Notes under the pieces: generated by a model
Told to the model about the DNA's origin: nothing
The model's database searches: none
Seen by the model: the letters and a program-made list of their open reading frames with translations, nothing else
Source: Irineochytrium annulatum
Lineage: Eukaryota > Chytridiomycota > Chytridiomycetes > Chytridiales > Chytridiaceae
Direction: 5' to 3'
Assembly (NCBI GenBank): GCA_027600665.1
Contig: JADGJL010000166.1
Location: 1-35,849, forward strand
DNA: 35,849 bases
Position numbers and translations under genes: made by a program
In this document: one piece after another, positions 22,000-33,873 of the stretch
Position numbering within the stretch: the stretch's first letter is position 1
Layout of the letters: every line of letters starts with the position of its first letter

Positions 22000-22960
22000 C
22001 CCCCGTATACCGGTCAAGATATCAAATCTTCACTGCGATACTCGTACCTCGTCACCCAGATTTATTCGGGAGGCGACACGCGTCAATGAGAAGGGCCTGT
22101 CACCCAAGGACATCGTCAAAGGGCACCTCGACCGCGAGGCTTGAGCTCGACGACGTGAGTTGATGAAGTTCTTCATCTTTGGCACGACTTCTGTGTGATG
22201 ACGAGCTGACTGCGACCTCTTTCTCTGCTCTGCAGGTGGACGTGATCTTCGCCCACAGGCCCGAATCACTCACCCCAATGGAAGAAGTTGTCCGCGCGTT
22301 TATTTGGGCTATCGACAAAAGCTGAACGTCCTACTGGTGAACCTCGGAGTATTATGGACGCGCATTGCGTCGCCGAGGAGCTGAACCTGATCGGTCCTTT
22401 GTGCGAGCAACCAGTTACACATGGTCCGTACTGACTTTTTGCTCTCAGCTATCGTCGGCGTTACAGTAGTTGGATCTCGTTCCATCCGGCTTCACCGTGA
22501 GAGGGTTGATGCACTACGCGCCTATGTACGAAAAAAAGGGGACAGAATTTTGATCTGGTCTCCTCTGGCCTCGAGTTTGCTGACGGCAAGTAACGACGCG
22601 TTCACGGAGGGAACCTGTCTTGCGATGAAGGACAACGTTATCATAGCCAGGACAAAGTCAGAGATCACGGACACGGAGGAGGGAAGGGCGAACATTGCGA
22701 AAGTCAGGCAGCTAAAGGTGTGCCTTAGCAGACTTTTTACCCTTGCCTAGTGTTAGGGCGGCCACTAATAACCTCTCATCAGCCGATTGCCGACCAACTT
22801 GGGTGACATCCAGGCGCAGCTTGCATTGCTGCCTGAAGAACCGAAACAGCTCATCCATCATCACGTGTGGTATGAGGCCGGCCCAGCTTGCGGCTTAAGG
22901 TGCGGAAAACGTGGAGGCTTTGGCCGTTGTGTCGAAGCTTACTAATAGGAGGTTGAGGCG
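22000..22960 (+). pseudogene. Decayed voltage-gated potassium channel beta-subunit (aldo-keto reductase)
   Basis: The + strand holds a clear but broken relative of the Kv-beta/AKR6 family. Pieces in order are FIREATRVNEKGLSPKDIVK (about 22060-22125), ELDDVDVIFAHRPESLTPME across an intact-looking 81-bp intron (22155-22235), and RAFIWAIDKS followed by stops at 22323 and 22338. Then come WSPLASSLLTASND and AMKDNVIIARTKSEI (about 22550-22670), AKVRQLK, a 65-bp intron (22718-22782) and PIADQLG followed by TGA at 22804. A tail reading roughly ENVEALAVVSKLT out of frame ends near 22950. Stops, frameshifts and a TGA at 22142 exclude a working enzyme. Intron retention shows it was once a normal gene. 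The 5' part before 22040 is hard to follow. Confidence 0.85.
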
Positions 22961-23482
22961 ATAATAAAATAAGCCGAAGGCCGACATCGCTTGCTAGTAT
23001 CTTGCGCGCGCGCCCGCATGGTGGATATGATGGGGATTCTACATGACCTCCTTTCTTCTTGTTTGATCTTTGTTTTACGGGTCGCTTGCTCCGATATTTT
23101 TATGGGACGCTTGCTCTCAGTACGTTTTGACGTGTTATGTATTATGTAGGTGGCTACAATTTGCAAACATATATAAATACATTGCAAACATTTGGCCACC
23201 CACGCGGTGCACCAAAGCCGAAGCTTGATCCCAACAATATCGGGGGAATACCTCATCAAGGCTTGAATTGGGAGAGAACGGATTATGACTATAAAACAAA
23301 AAATTGAAAGCGATATCAGTTAAGAGTGTTTGTCTAAATCTTACTGCCTCTCGCTGCGCACATATTTTATTTGGGTTTAATCAGCAAGGAAAAGCTAGAA
23401 AAGTAGTGGTAGAATATAAATACGACGACAAAGATGTTCCAGCTTCTACTTGTGCCAAAATCGGCTTGAAATCCTCATCGAC
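22961..23482. other. Spacer upstream of the SLC35F6-like gene
   Basis: No coding exon is recognised in these 520 bp. The stretch nearest the transporter is AT-rich (about 23280-23440) and probably contains its promoter and 5' leader. Confidence 0.5.
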
Positions 23483-25228
23483 ATGAGCACGGTCACGCTT
23501 CCGCCGGTGGCCCTCCTGGTCGCCGTGATGCTGGCGACGGGGAGGTTAGTTGAGGCTAGCAACGAAGGCTTGTCGTGGGTTGGGTCCCCTGGATGCCGTT
23601 GCGTCTTGGAGTGCGCAGTGTGTTAGCATGCTCCCGATAGAGTAACGGACCCGGACTGCTGCCCTACCAGTCCTGCCTTGACCTTCAGATTCTATGGGGC
23701 TTCTGGAGAGTATCTGAAGGGAATCAAGCAAACGACGGAGATAATCCACATGATATGGGTTTGCCAGCCGTCCGTCTAACGAACGTCCGTTTACAACAGC
23801 ATGAATACCATCCTCAACAAGCTGCAAGATCTACAGTGCGTGGATAATTGCGACGATTCGGATCCGACGAAGCATCATTTTTACGAGCAGCCGGTTTGGC
23901 AGGTGAGGGAGAAGCATTTGCTGCATACGGGTCGCGGTTGCGATGATATAGAACGTCAACTTGGTTTTTTCCCGCAGACGCTCCAAATGTTCGTCGGCGA
24001 GACCTTCTGCCTCCTGCTCTTCTACTTCCAAATAGTCACCGCCAAGGCGCCGGATGCCGTCACTGCACCCGCTGACGAGGTCGAGGTGCCCTCTGCCATC
24101 GCCGTCCCCGCCGCTGCAGTTGTTGTCACGCTGCCGGTGGCCGAGAACACGCCTTTGATTCCCGCTCCCGCCGGAAGTGAGGAAGGGAAGAGGAAAAAGC
24201 TCGAGGGTTGGGCCACCTTCTTGCTGGCTATCCCTACCTTGTGCGACATGGCTGCTACAACGCTGATGAACGTTGGGTTGCTGGTGAGTTTACTTCTCCG
24301 TTACGAACGACTTAGGGGTTGTATCAGCCCTAGTATTTACGTGAGCAATACCTTGCTGGTTTAGTACATCTCGGCTTCTGTCTACCAGATGCTCCGTGGC
24401 TCCGTCGTTCTTTTCACCGGTGCCCTGTCGACCATATTCCTGAAGCGCCGCCACCCTATGTACCGCTGGTTCGCCCTCTTGACAGTTTTCATCGGAGTTC
24501 TCCTCGTTGGAGCATCCTCGATCCTCCAGGGCGGTGGATCGGCCACCTATCCCGTGAAGTCATCTCCAACCGGTGTCATCCTGGTCGTCTTGGCGCAGGC
24601 CATCACTGCGTCACAATTTGTCATAGAGGAGAGTCTTATGTCGAAGTACGACGTCCCCGCGCTTCAGGCCGTTGGGTTAGAAGGAGTTTTTGGCATTCTG
24701 AGCTCGGCCGTCATCCTGCCGATCACTTATTACTTCTTTGGGAGGACCGGCGAGCACGGGAATTTCTTCGACCTGCCCACGGGGTTCCACCAGACGTTCG
24801 GCGTACCCATTATTCTATACGCTGGAGTTGGGATTTGCTTCTCGATCGCGTTCTTTAATTGGTCGGGGCTTTCTGTTACGAGGAGGGTTTCGGCAACGGC
24901 GAGGTCTACGATTGACACCTGCAGGACGGCTATTATCTGGGCGATGTCGTTAACCTTGGGGTGGGAGACTTTTAAGTGGCTGCAAGTCCTTGGCTTTGTC
25001 GTTCTGATTTATGGGTGAGTTTGATGTTGTGACTAGTCGGCGCAACTGGCGCCGATGAGTTTCTACCTTGTTGAGCAACTCTTTGTCTGCGCATGATTCA
25101 TTGGCACGAAGATCTGACAACTTTGGTTTTCATCCAGGACTTTCCTCTTTAACGATATTTTGGCACCGCCGTTTTGTTTAAAAAAGCAGCCTGCGAGGTA
25201 TGAGCGGGTGTCAGAGGAGGACGAATGA
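23483..25228 (+). CDS. SLC35F6: SLC35F6-like drug/metabolite-superfamily transporter
   Basis: Five exons (23483-23544, 23800-23902, 23978-24283, 24365-25014, 25138-25228) sum to 1212 nt, or 403 aa; the human protein has 371. Helix 1 ends in MLATGSMNTILNKLQD, the GSxNTL-type motif of this family. The central signature is SVYQMLRGSVVLFTGALSTI, with repeated hydrophobic segments such as FALLTVFIGVLLVGASSIL, GVILVVLAQAITASQFVIEE, FGILSSAVILPITYYFFG and WLQVLGFVVLIYGTFLFND, about ten helices in all. The C-terminal tail is short and charged. Known relatives sit in lysosomal or mitochondrial membranes and the substrate is not settled. The loop at residues 75-115 is long and Ala/Val/Pro-rich compared with animals. 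Intron 1 (255 bp) is unusually long for this window. Confidence 0.87.
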
Positions 25229-25550
25229 GGGAGGGGGTAGCTGTTCCGTTTTGATGGCTTTCTTTGTCACGGTGCTTAGAATGAATTTTACCTGATTTGT
25301 AGGACCTGGTTTACATACAATAATAAAGCGAAGCCCCAATAGCGCGGAGCAAGAACGCACGACCTCAACGCATCGCTGCGAGTCCATTGAATCCCGATTT
25401 TCAAAATTCGGCGGTGGTGAAAAAAGCAGCCATCGCTTCCACAAGTGATTGACGCCCAGACGGAGCCTCCCACCTCCATCCACCCGGTCGACAACTGCCG
25501 CCCCCAGGCCAGCATCACCACCTCCATCAACCAGCAGCAGCCAGCTCCCG
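25229..25550. promoter_or_regulatory. Spacer containing the zinc-finger gene promoter
   Basis: This lies between the transporter stop and the zinc-finger ATG. The frame upstream of 25551 is open but has no ATG, so I treat it as leader. No motif is strong enough to name. Confidence 0.4.
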
Positions 25551-26762
25551 ATGCCTCCAAGCGCCGTCACCACCGGTGGAACAGGCCGGCGGCGGGGACG
25601 CAAGGACGCGGTCGAGAGTCAAAGCGCTCCAGTTCATCTCCCTCTGAGCCCACCATACTCAAATACTAGTGCCGCTCCGCCAGCCCCAAGCTCCTGGATC
25701 AGCCATCCCCCCTACTACCCGTACCTTGGGATGCCGGGCAAGCCGCCAGCGTTAAAACCGCATCGACCCGGCCTCCACGCGAGCGGAGAAAACCATGATG
25801 GTTTCTTATCAAGCAAACCGCCGCACACCACACTCGAACCTGAGCCCGCGGACCCGTATGAGACCGAGACAGACTGTGAGCTGGCCGATCTCGACCTCGA
25901 CGCCGGCGACGTGACAGACGATGATGACAGCCCATACCAAAACGCCCCACCGGCCGACCCGGGCCGCCTTTACAACAAGGGATGGGCCGGCGGGCTTTAT
26001 GCGTCATGGCCAGGGACCGGAAAGCGCCGACGCGGCGCTGGGGCGCACTGCAGCGCGGAGGACGACGATGACACATCGGATGGGGAATCGTATTGGGGCC
26101 TCGCGGAGTCTGTGGGCGACGACGAGAATGCGACATTCGAAGATGTTGAAGAAGACGACGAGGCCGGGGAGACATATGACGAGGATGGGTACTCCGGCCA
26201 GTCACGAAAGAAGCACCTCGCGCTCCCGCTGCCGGTGGATCCGACAAAGTTCACGCGCATCGAGGAGATTCACGAGTACCTCCGGCGGCTCTCTCCCTGC
26301 ATCAGGCCCCCGGAGCCGCGGCCGATGGTATCGACGGACCGGAAGTTCCCGCGGTTGAAGTCGAAAGGCGGTGGCTCGAGCCGGTCATCGGGGCCGTTTG
26401 ATCCTGATTTTGGGGAACCGCCTATCAAGAGATCGAGGGTTATGAAGCCTGAATACGAGCAGGCCATGCGTGATTGGGCGAACGAGAAGGAGGATGGGGA
26501 GGACGCAAATGCGCCGAGGCGGGTGAGGAGGAAGCGATTCGGGTGCGAAGACGACTTCAAGGACGGGGACCGCGTCAACGGCCCGCCATCGCGTAGGAGG
26601 GCGAAGTGCGAGGGATGCCAAGGTTGGTTTAGTCGCAGTGACGCGGTGAAGAGGCATCAGGATAAGGGACAATGTCTGGGGTATCAGCAGCTCTTGGCGT
26701 TGAGGGCAGAAGAAGGGCGGAGGTTGGCGGAAGCAAGGGCGAATGCAAATGCGACTGGATGA
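25551..26762 (+). CDS. Acidic protein with a C-terminal C2HC zinc finger
   Basis: A single exon gives 403 aa starting at the first ATG (25551). The N-terminal third is Pro/Ser-rich. The middle has acidic clusters (DLDLDAGDVTDDDD, EDVEEDDEAGETYDED) typical of transcription regulators. Basic patches follow (RRVRRKRFG). One zinc-finger-like motif lies near the end: Cys353-x2-Cys356-x12-His369-x5-Cys375, inside KCEGCQGWFSRSDAVKRH. This is a C2H2-like finger whose last ligand is Cys. The RSDAVKRH helix has the residue pattern of DNA-contacting fingers. A role as a nuclear DNA-binding protein is inferred; the family was not recognised. Whether one finger suffices for specific binding is unclear. 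Confidence 0.7.
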   Translation: MPPSAVTTGGTGRRRGRKDAVESQSAPVHLPLSPPYSNTSAAPPAPSSWISHPPYYPYLGMPGKPPALKPHRPGLHASGENHDGFLSSKPPHTTLEPEPADPYETETDCELADLDLDAGDVTDDDDSPYQNAPPADPGRLYNKGWAGGLYASWPGTGKRRRGAGAHCSAEDDDDTSDGESYWGLAESVGDDENATFEDVEEDDEAGETYDEDGYSGQSRKKHLALPLPVDPTKFTRIEEIHEYLRRLSPCIRPPEPRPMVSTDRKFPRLKSKGGGSSRSSGPFDPDFGEPPIKRSRVMKPEYEQAMRDWANEKEDGEDANAPRRVRRKRFGCEDDFKDGDRVNGPPSRRRAKCEGCQGWFSRSDAVKRHQDKGQCLGYQQLLALRAEEGRRLAEARANANATG

Positions 26763-27101
26763 TGATGTGTCCGATGGGTTGGAGGTACAAATTCTTGTGG
26801 CTTGCTTAGGTGGACGAGGGGAAGCGCCGTTCCAATGTTATATTTATTGCCTTACACAGATCCAATTACTTAATGCCACACTCTCATCGTTCACCGGGTT
26901 TATGCCTGAATCGAATAAATGTACAGTTCACATGTTTTGCATATTAGTATGTGTCGAAGTCGCGGCGTTAAGTCCATTCGTCCCCAAAGTAGCACCATGA
27001 TATGCCTACGTTGTCCTTTCGTTAAGTACCTCACGTGCACAATATAAGGAAAGTCTAAGAAAGCACACAGAGACAGTAGAACGTAAAATGCCGGATGTTG
27101 C
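26763..27101. other. Convergent intergenic region
   Basis: This lies between the 3' ends of the zinc-finger gene (+) and the mitochondrial carrier (-). It is AT-richer than the flanks and has no recognisable coding content. It should hold both polyadenylation regions. Confidence 0.5.
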
Positions 27102-28237
27102 TTAGGTAAGCGCCCATCGGCTCGCGCTTAACACCGTCTCAAAAACGAAGATGGCCGCCGCATTTGTCGGAAATGATCTCAACAAACACGGCACAAAGCC
27201 CCTGTAAAACCCTTTCACGCCCTCCTTATAGTACACATCTCTAGCGCACGCCGCAATCGAGGGATATTTGAATGCTGACTTCGGTGCTCCACGACCAGGG
27301 TCCGGCTGTACCATTCTGATAGAAGTTGTCAGCACCATGACGTTTTTGAGATGATCATGAACGTACATCTTGGTCTTGATTAGATCCGCAGGGAAGCTGA
27401 CAATCCAAAATGTCGTCGCCGCAAATCCACCACCGAAAAAGGCTGTGCTGCCCGCATCCATCCCCCACTTCCGCAATTCCGTCGTGTAGATCTCATAAGA
27501 CCCCCAAAGCACCCAGAAAAAGCTCCTAAACAGCATGCAAGCCTGAAGTCCTTGCCAAAGCCCTTGCGGACCATGATTCCTAACCAACTGCCGACCGCAA
27601 TCTAACATGCCATCATACACTCGCTTGCCTTTCCCCTCATACTGCACTTGCAGCTTTGCCTTCAACAGCTCAACGGGCGTCGCAACGAAAGAGACGGCAA
27701 TGCCGGCACCAAGTCCCGCTAAGGAATGCTGTGGAATCGTCAGCTTTTGTCGCGGTGGCGATAACGTGTGGTTATATTGAGACATGATGAGTCGAAGGTT
27801 GGTAAGTGTAAGCATTTGAACGGAATCCTAGTTTCCAACGAAAGCGTTATATTGCATAACCAAGAACCTTCAAATTACCATCGCCGACCACCCGAGAAGC
27901 GGCGGCAGAGATCCCTTGTATAATCCACGGATTCCTTCCTTCCTCACAGTCTGTATCAGACAATCCATCGGGCCTTTAAATCTTCCCATTCCACCCTCGC
28001 TTTGGCATCGAACCTTTCACATTGAGCAAACAACGTCACGTAGTGTCGTGTACCTTGATGCTATCGAAAGGGTGGCCTGTGTGGAAGCCGGTTATCAACC
28101 GATCGACTTCTCTTTCCGCATCTTGACGAACCTACAATAAGCTTTGTCGCCCCGGAGCAGATGCCTGCGGGCAAACCGATGAACCGCTCAACGTGCAGGC
28201 TCCAATTGCTCTTCTTAGAGGACGGTATTTCCGTCAT
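27102..28237 (-). CDS. Mitochondrial carrier family (SLC25) transporter
   Basis: Five exons (28237-28132, 28076-28054, 28013-27879, 27827-27367, 27315-27102) sum to 939 nt, or 312 aa, the normal carrier size. All three repeats carry the Px[DE]xx[KR] signature: HPFDSIKVRCQ (about 37-46), TPVELLKAKLQ (about 138-148) and FPADLIKTKI (about 233-242). Glycine-rich odd-helix starts such as AGICSGATKLIVG and LAGLGAGIAVSF precede the first two. The family exchanges metabolites across the inner mitochondrial membrane. The repeat 1 context (KLIVGHPFD) resembles the amino-acid/acyl-carnitine branch, but the substrate cannot be assigned. Exon 2 has only 23 nt. The start ATG opens a continuous frame into repeat 1. 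The gene is divergent from the F-box gene. Confidence 0.88.
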
Positions 28238-28627
28238 GGTGCAGAAGAAGTAATTGCTTAAATGTGGAAAGCCTCCGCCGTCCAGACCTAGCCGAGGCAG
28301 TAAATTGCTGCATGCATGCTCCGTGGAAGTAGAAAGAACTTACACGGGCGTTTGGCTGCTCTGCTGAAAAGTAACGAAGACGAGATTCCGCCATCTCTGT
28401 GAGCCAGCACACGATCCTTCCCGCCAAAGACCACTATCGTCACAACGTGGCCACCGTCTGCATTCGGTGGCAATCCCGGTGTCAGGCGTTGAGAGCTCAG
28501 GTTGAGCGGCGACCTTTACCTTCACCTCGGCAATCGCCCGGTCCCACTAGCCAGCGACCGGCGGGTGGGAATAAGGACTACGCTTGCCGCCATTTCATCG
28601 TCAACGTCAGCCCTGAAAAGACCGCGG
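28238..28627. promoter_or_regulatory. Divergent promoter region
   Basis: These 390 bp separate the start codons of the mitochondrial carrier (-) and the F-box/LRR gene (+), so both promoters must lie here or overlap their leaders. No specific site could be assigned by eye. Confidence 0.5.
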
Positions 28628-31600
28628 ATGACGGAGGAGAGCGTGGTGGAGGACGGGTCCCACCACGACATGCATCGGGCGCATTATATTCAACAGCAGC
28701 AAGAGCAGGAAACTCAGCCGCAGGGCCAGGCGGCGAGGTCGCCGACAGCTTCGCAGCTGTCGCTCTCGTCACTTCTCACGATCTCGGTTACGACGGACCA
28801 GGACGTCCCGATCATTCACAAGAAGAAGAAGATGGGGGATCGGAGGTTCGACGATGAAGCATACCACGAGGACGATCTGGTGCTGGAGGACGTCCAGGCC
28901 GTTGAGGGGAATCGTCGGCATCCGCCGCCGGCGGACCGCGGAAGTTCATCCACTACGTTCAACTCCTATCGTAATCCCCCGGCGTCGATTCTGTCTCCAG
29001 CTGCGGTTACCACATCCTCATCGTCTTCCGTTTCGGCATCCTCTTCCCCGGCTCGCCTGGCGCACTTAATTTCCTCTGTCGATGCCGCGAATAGCTCGTC
29101 CGCCCTGGTGGCTCAGGACGCAAAGCGGATGCTAATGCAAGCGCGCCAGAGGGCGATGGCAGGAGGCAGTTCTTTAAACGGGGCCAGACACCCTGGCATG
29201 GACGTGGATAGCGTGATGACCGAGGCCGTGCTTCGTGAGGAGGTGGAGGAGGCCGCGGTCATAGATTCGCTTGCGGTGGGCGAGTCTTTACCGGCGTCGG
29301 AAGCTGCAGAATGGGCTCAGGCGGTGGGCTCGTGGAGGCCATGGGTAAAATCGGAGACAAATCCAGTCGTACTGCATCACGCTAAGCCGGCAAATGCGGA
29401 CGAAAAGAAGAAGGCCTGGGACGAGCCTCCGAAAGCTGGAGCCCCGATACCGCTAAGTCTATTACTGGATGAACTCGCGAAAGCTATCCGAACGGCCGCT
29501 GTTGAGAAATGCGATTATCAGGTGTGGTCATTGTGTCCAAACGGGTTTCACCATACTTCGTGCTAAAAACGTTTCTTTTTAGTTTCGGCATGAGGACGTT
29601 TTCTCGGTATCGCCGTTATATATTGAGCAAGTCCTGCTATCTGTCGGGATAGCACCCTCTGGTCTACTGCCTGCTCCCCCGAGTCGGTATTTGGATATGT
29701 CAAGGTATGTAGTTGGCTGAGGACGGATGGCAACGGAGTTTTGTTTGATATGTATTTAGTTCTCTTAACAACGTTCCGGCGATTTGGGATGGGCGGAGGC
29801 ATTATTCAACCGCGAGCTCCTTGCCGCATGAGATTCTTTCATTGATCTTTACGTTTGTGGATGCGAATTCTACCCTGGCGGCCTGCGCGTTGACATGCCG
29901 GTGGTGGTCAGATGTTGCGATTGCGTGCCTATGGGAGGATATTGCACTTTCCAGTGAGATGGAAATGGCTCGATTTGTTAGGTATGTATTTCTAAAGTTG
30001 GTTTTCGCGCATTCGCGATTAAGCCTTGCCGTTATTTTTCAGGTCAGCGATATATAGTGCTGCTCTTGCAAACCGGCCGCTCTTTTTTTTGCATGAGATA
30101 GCTTCTCAAATGCCTCCATTCCTTCCACCGCCGGTGTTTACAGAGGGGCAAACCGCAGACGCACCGCCTGCGCAAACCGCCCTTAAGTCCGCGAGCATGG
30201 GAATTTACCAAACGTTCTTGACCTTGACTGGACTTGCTCGCCCGCCTCCGGCATTTGAGGGTGAACATTCAGCGGAGACGGTAACACCAGGCGCGTCGTC
30301 GTCGAAGTCGAAACTGACGATACCGAACGAAAAGGCACCGTGGAAGTCGATGACGCTGAGCGCTGAGGGCGTTGAGGGAGCTCTTCGGAAATGGATCGAC
30401 GAGGCAACGCAGGCCAGATTAATAGGACTACCGCAGCACCTTAGGCCAAGCTTTCTCTTCCTTCGGCAGCATCCGAGCGCCCTCGGCATGAACGGACAAC
30501 CGGGGACGCCGCACGCGTCTCTGCCGGTCGAGACATCTGAAACGATTGTGGGACTCGGAGAACAGTCGGCGGAGGCGGTAAACGCGGAGTGGCTGAGGGC
30601 GCTGTTCCAGGCGAGGGGTGTTGGCGATGAAGGCGCGAATGGAGATGTGGCGGCCTACGTCGGAAGGCGGATGTCTGGATCGAGCTCGAGAAAAAAGGAG
30701 AATGTGTTCGAGATGTTCGGAGGCTTGGCGAAGGACGACGATGGCCAAGAGGTTGGGTTGGGGCTAGGGCACCTCGTGCGGAGACTATCGGTCCCGACCT
30801 TTGAGGCGCAAGTTCCGTTCCTGGGGATCCTGAATTCGTTGATGCCAAACCTGCAATGCCTACGGTTTCACCACATTCATAACGAGGATACTCCGAAAAC
30901 TCCCTTAACGCCTTACCTGCTCTCCACACTTTCACCTTTAATCGGAAGCATCGACTCGCTCGTTCTCGAGGATGCCAATGAACCTTGTTGGGGAGACCTA
31001 TGCTTGACGCTACAAACGTGGGGCGGCAAACTTCGCAGTCTAAATGTAGAAGCTATGGGCAACATGGATGCATTTGACTCTACTGAAGACCTCGAACCCG
31101 TGTTCCCTTGCCTCGAAAACCTAGAATTCCTACGCCTTGACGGCATACCGATCGGGACGAATTCTGCAGTTATGGCTCTCGCGAATAGTTGCAAAATGAT
31201 GAAAGTTCTTACATTAGACTACTGCCTCGAAATCACGATGGGCACGCTACCGATTGTTTGGAATGGTTGTCCGAGCTTGAGTTTCCTCGGCCTTGCGGGA
31301 ATTGTCGGTGATCAAGCGCTACCATGCCGGCTGGGTACGCATAAAAATTTAAGAACTCTCCGACTAGTTGACTGCGACGTATGCGACGGCCTTTTCATTG
31401 AAGTTGCTGCTCGTGCTCCTGGTTTAGAAATGATTCGAATTGTGTTCGAGGACGATCACTGCGAAGGCATTGTCGCTGTCAGTTCTGAACTCTCCGATCA
31501 GTCACTGCTAGCTTTTGTCCCTCAACCCGGGGCGTCTGGCGTGCGGACGACAGGCACCTTAACAACTCTAGCGTTAACACGGTGTCCGAACATGACGGCG

Positions 31601-33421
31601 TCTGCGTTATCAAGAGTGCTCGATACAAATCCCGTAAAGGTTCTAGATCTTCACAAGGATCCCGAGTGCACGCTCGGGGGCCTCGATGACAACTTCATAT
31701 TGGAAATTGCGGATCACATGAAGAATGTTCGCGTGCTACATCTGTTTGGTCAAACGGCGTTGACGGATGAGGCCCTTTGCCGATTCTTCTCCCACCCGGC
31801 GACGAAGAACCTAACGTCTGTGTGTTTGAATAATACGAAAGTGACGCTGCCGACACTTCAGAAGCTTATGGCACACTGCGAGACACTCGAGGCACTCAGC
31901 GTTATCGAATGTCCGTTGCTCTCGGTAGGCGACCTACGCGCGGTGGTGGAGCCTGTGGTCCTGAGGGGAAAGGAAGGTTTTAGCAAACGACCGAGTCGGT
32001 TGGAGAGGTTCTACACGGGCTTGGATCTCAGGAAGGACCCGTCCACACTACCAGCACCACCTTCCGTGCCGTCAGAAGAAGCGGATAGCGATTTGCTTAT
32101 GAACGGGAATGTTGGGAACCCTCCACCACCCGTCATTCCCAACTTTCTTTCAATGATCCCCGTGTCAATACAACCTATCCAACCCGTCCAAGCCCCCAAC
32201 CCTGGACAGGGCTCCACGTCAAGCAACATTGGCTTCATGCAAGCGGATGCGTCACTGCCATTTGTAAACAACCCGCAAGGCATGGCCGGCCCTTCGACTG
32301 CCCCACACCTTACAGTAGCCGCCTGGCCTGATGGCGAGGTACAAGTGACACTGCCGCATGATACCGGGGTGCACTTGACGACCGTGGAGGCGTTAGAGGA
32401 TGTAGTTGTGTCGTCGCTGACGGGCTTCTCGACGCATTCAATCGACGATGATGAGATTGCCGCGGAGGAAGCGCCTGCGGGTCTTGTGGAGGGATCGCCG
32501 TTGGCGCTCGCTCCGCCTCCTGCGGATGGGCAAAAGGGACCTAAAGCATGGACGTCAATCGTCACAGACATGTTTTACCACGTACCGCCTGTCGTAGCAC
32601 CGTCGGCGTCGGCGTCGGGATCAGGAGAGGTGGCGGAGCCTGCGCTAGCGGCGGTTTCCGTTGGCGAAATGGAGAACAATTGGCCACGGCCGCCGCCAGC
32701 GACGTTTTCGACGATAGGTAGCCAGGAAAGGTCGCCATTTGCTGTAAAGACGGTGGTGGTTGCTTCGAGGCCGGAGATGGGTCGGGACGGAGCAACCGCG
32801 GAGTGGTCGGCGCCGAGAGGTGGGGCGGTGGACGAGGACGATGATGACGATGATGAGGAAGCAGAGAGCGCGGAAGACGAAGATGACGTTCGGGGGGAAA
32901 GTTCGACCAATGAAGAGGCGGATGTCGCTGTGCAGGAAGAGGTTGCGGCGCTTGCGGGAGAAGAGGAAGGAGGTACGGAGGATGAAGATCCGGAGGAGGG
33001 TGAAGAAGGGGAAGAGGAGTTGACAGTATTTGCGGACGCGGTCGATCAACAATGGGAAGCAGCCAACTCGACGCCGGGTCGTACAGCTTTTTTCGAAAGC
33101 TCCAGCTCTGTGGGGTTCGATGTGCAGGTTTCACCTGTGACATGGGTCGAGGCCCAGCAGCTGATTTCGCCGTCGGTTTCGGACGCGAGGGGCGATACCG
33201 CGCTAATGGAGACCGGCAACACTTCCGTCGATGAAGTGGCGGAGGCGGTGCCGGTTGTGGAAGGCGAAGGAAGTCAGGTGGTAGATGCGCCCTACGTTGT
33301 GCCGTACTTCGTTCGGGACGAGGATCGGTGGTTTGTGGACGAAGGTCTCGATATTCTTTCGTTGTGGGAAGGTGCTGTACGGCAAAACTGTGGGTCAGGA
33401 AGCAGGTGGCTGCTAAGCTGA
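28628..33421 (+). CDS. Large F-box / leucine-rich-repeat protein
   Basis: Four exons (28628-29521, 29583-29704, 29760-29981, 30043-33421) sum to 4617 nt, or 1538 aa. Residues 1-300 are low-complexity (Gln, Ser and Ala runs, KKKK patch). The F-box is at about 359-400: LPHEILSLIFTFVDANSTLA followed by ACALTCRWWSDVAIACLW. A long region with leucine-rich-repeat character covers about 680-1080, for example NLEFLRLDGIPIG, NLRTLRLVDCDVCD, NVRVLHLFGQTALTDEAL and NLTSVCLNNTKVTLPTL. The C-terminal 450 residues are disordered, with a strongly acidic block near 1340 (DEDDDDDDEEAESAEDEDD). F-box proteins recruit targets to Skp1-Cul1 ligases, and LRRs usually bind the target. The target is unknown. No shorter relative comes to mind with this long N- and C-terminal padding. 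Confidence 0.85.
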
Positions 33422-33873
33422 TGGAGAAGGGCTTATCGGTTTTCAAAGCAGGCGTTATGATTTTTCCGCTCTTTTGGCTCAGCAATGTATCAAAATTCAT
33501 TTATAACTTCTCCTCCTCTCGTTTTCCTCACCACGCCATCACTCTCGTTTTGCTTTTCAGGCGCTGAGCTTCATTCAAACATAATTCGTCGATGTTGGAA
33601 TCAATTGTGTTTTTATAAATGAATTAGTCAGCACTGCAAATATTTGTTTTTTGCTCCTCTTCAGTCCTGCCTCAATCGATGGGCTGAAGTTCTTGACATA
33701 TTTGTTCATCTTACAGATTAGAATGGTTGCACGAGAGCTTCCACTCCCTCTCCTTTATTCGTCGCTATCCAAATACATATAAGTCCAAGCCGTATATATT
33801 ACTGTAAGTTATCAAGTGATAAATAATTGTACGTATCGCTAAATGTAAGCCTTAAGGCCTGAGACTATTGGGT
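33422..33873. other. Convergent intergenic region
   Basis: This AT-rich stretch between the F-box gene (+) and the thiamine-phosphate synthase gene (-) has no coding signal. In particular, no hydroxyethylthiazole-kinase sequence follows the synthase on its strand. Confidence 0.6.

Noticed and set aside
32562..33500. Minus-strand Pro/Arg-rich frame of 312 codons
   Set aside because: Antisense to the acidic C-terminus of the F-box/LRR gene; no domain and no start context.
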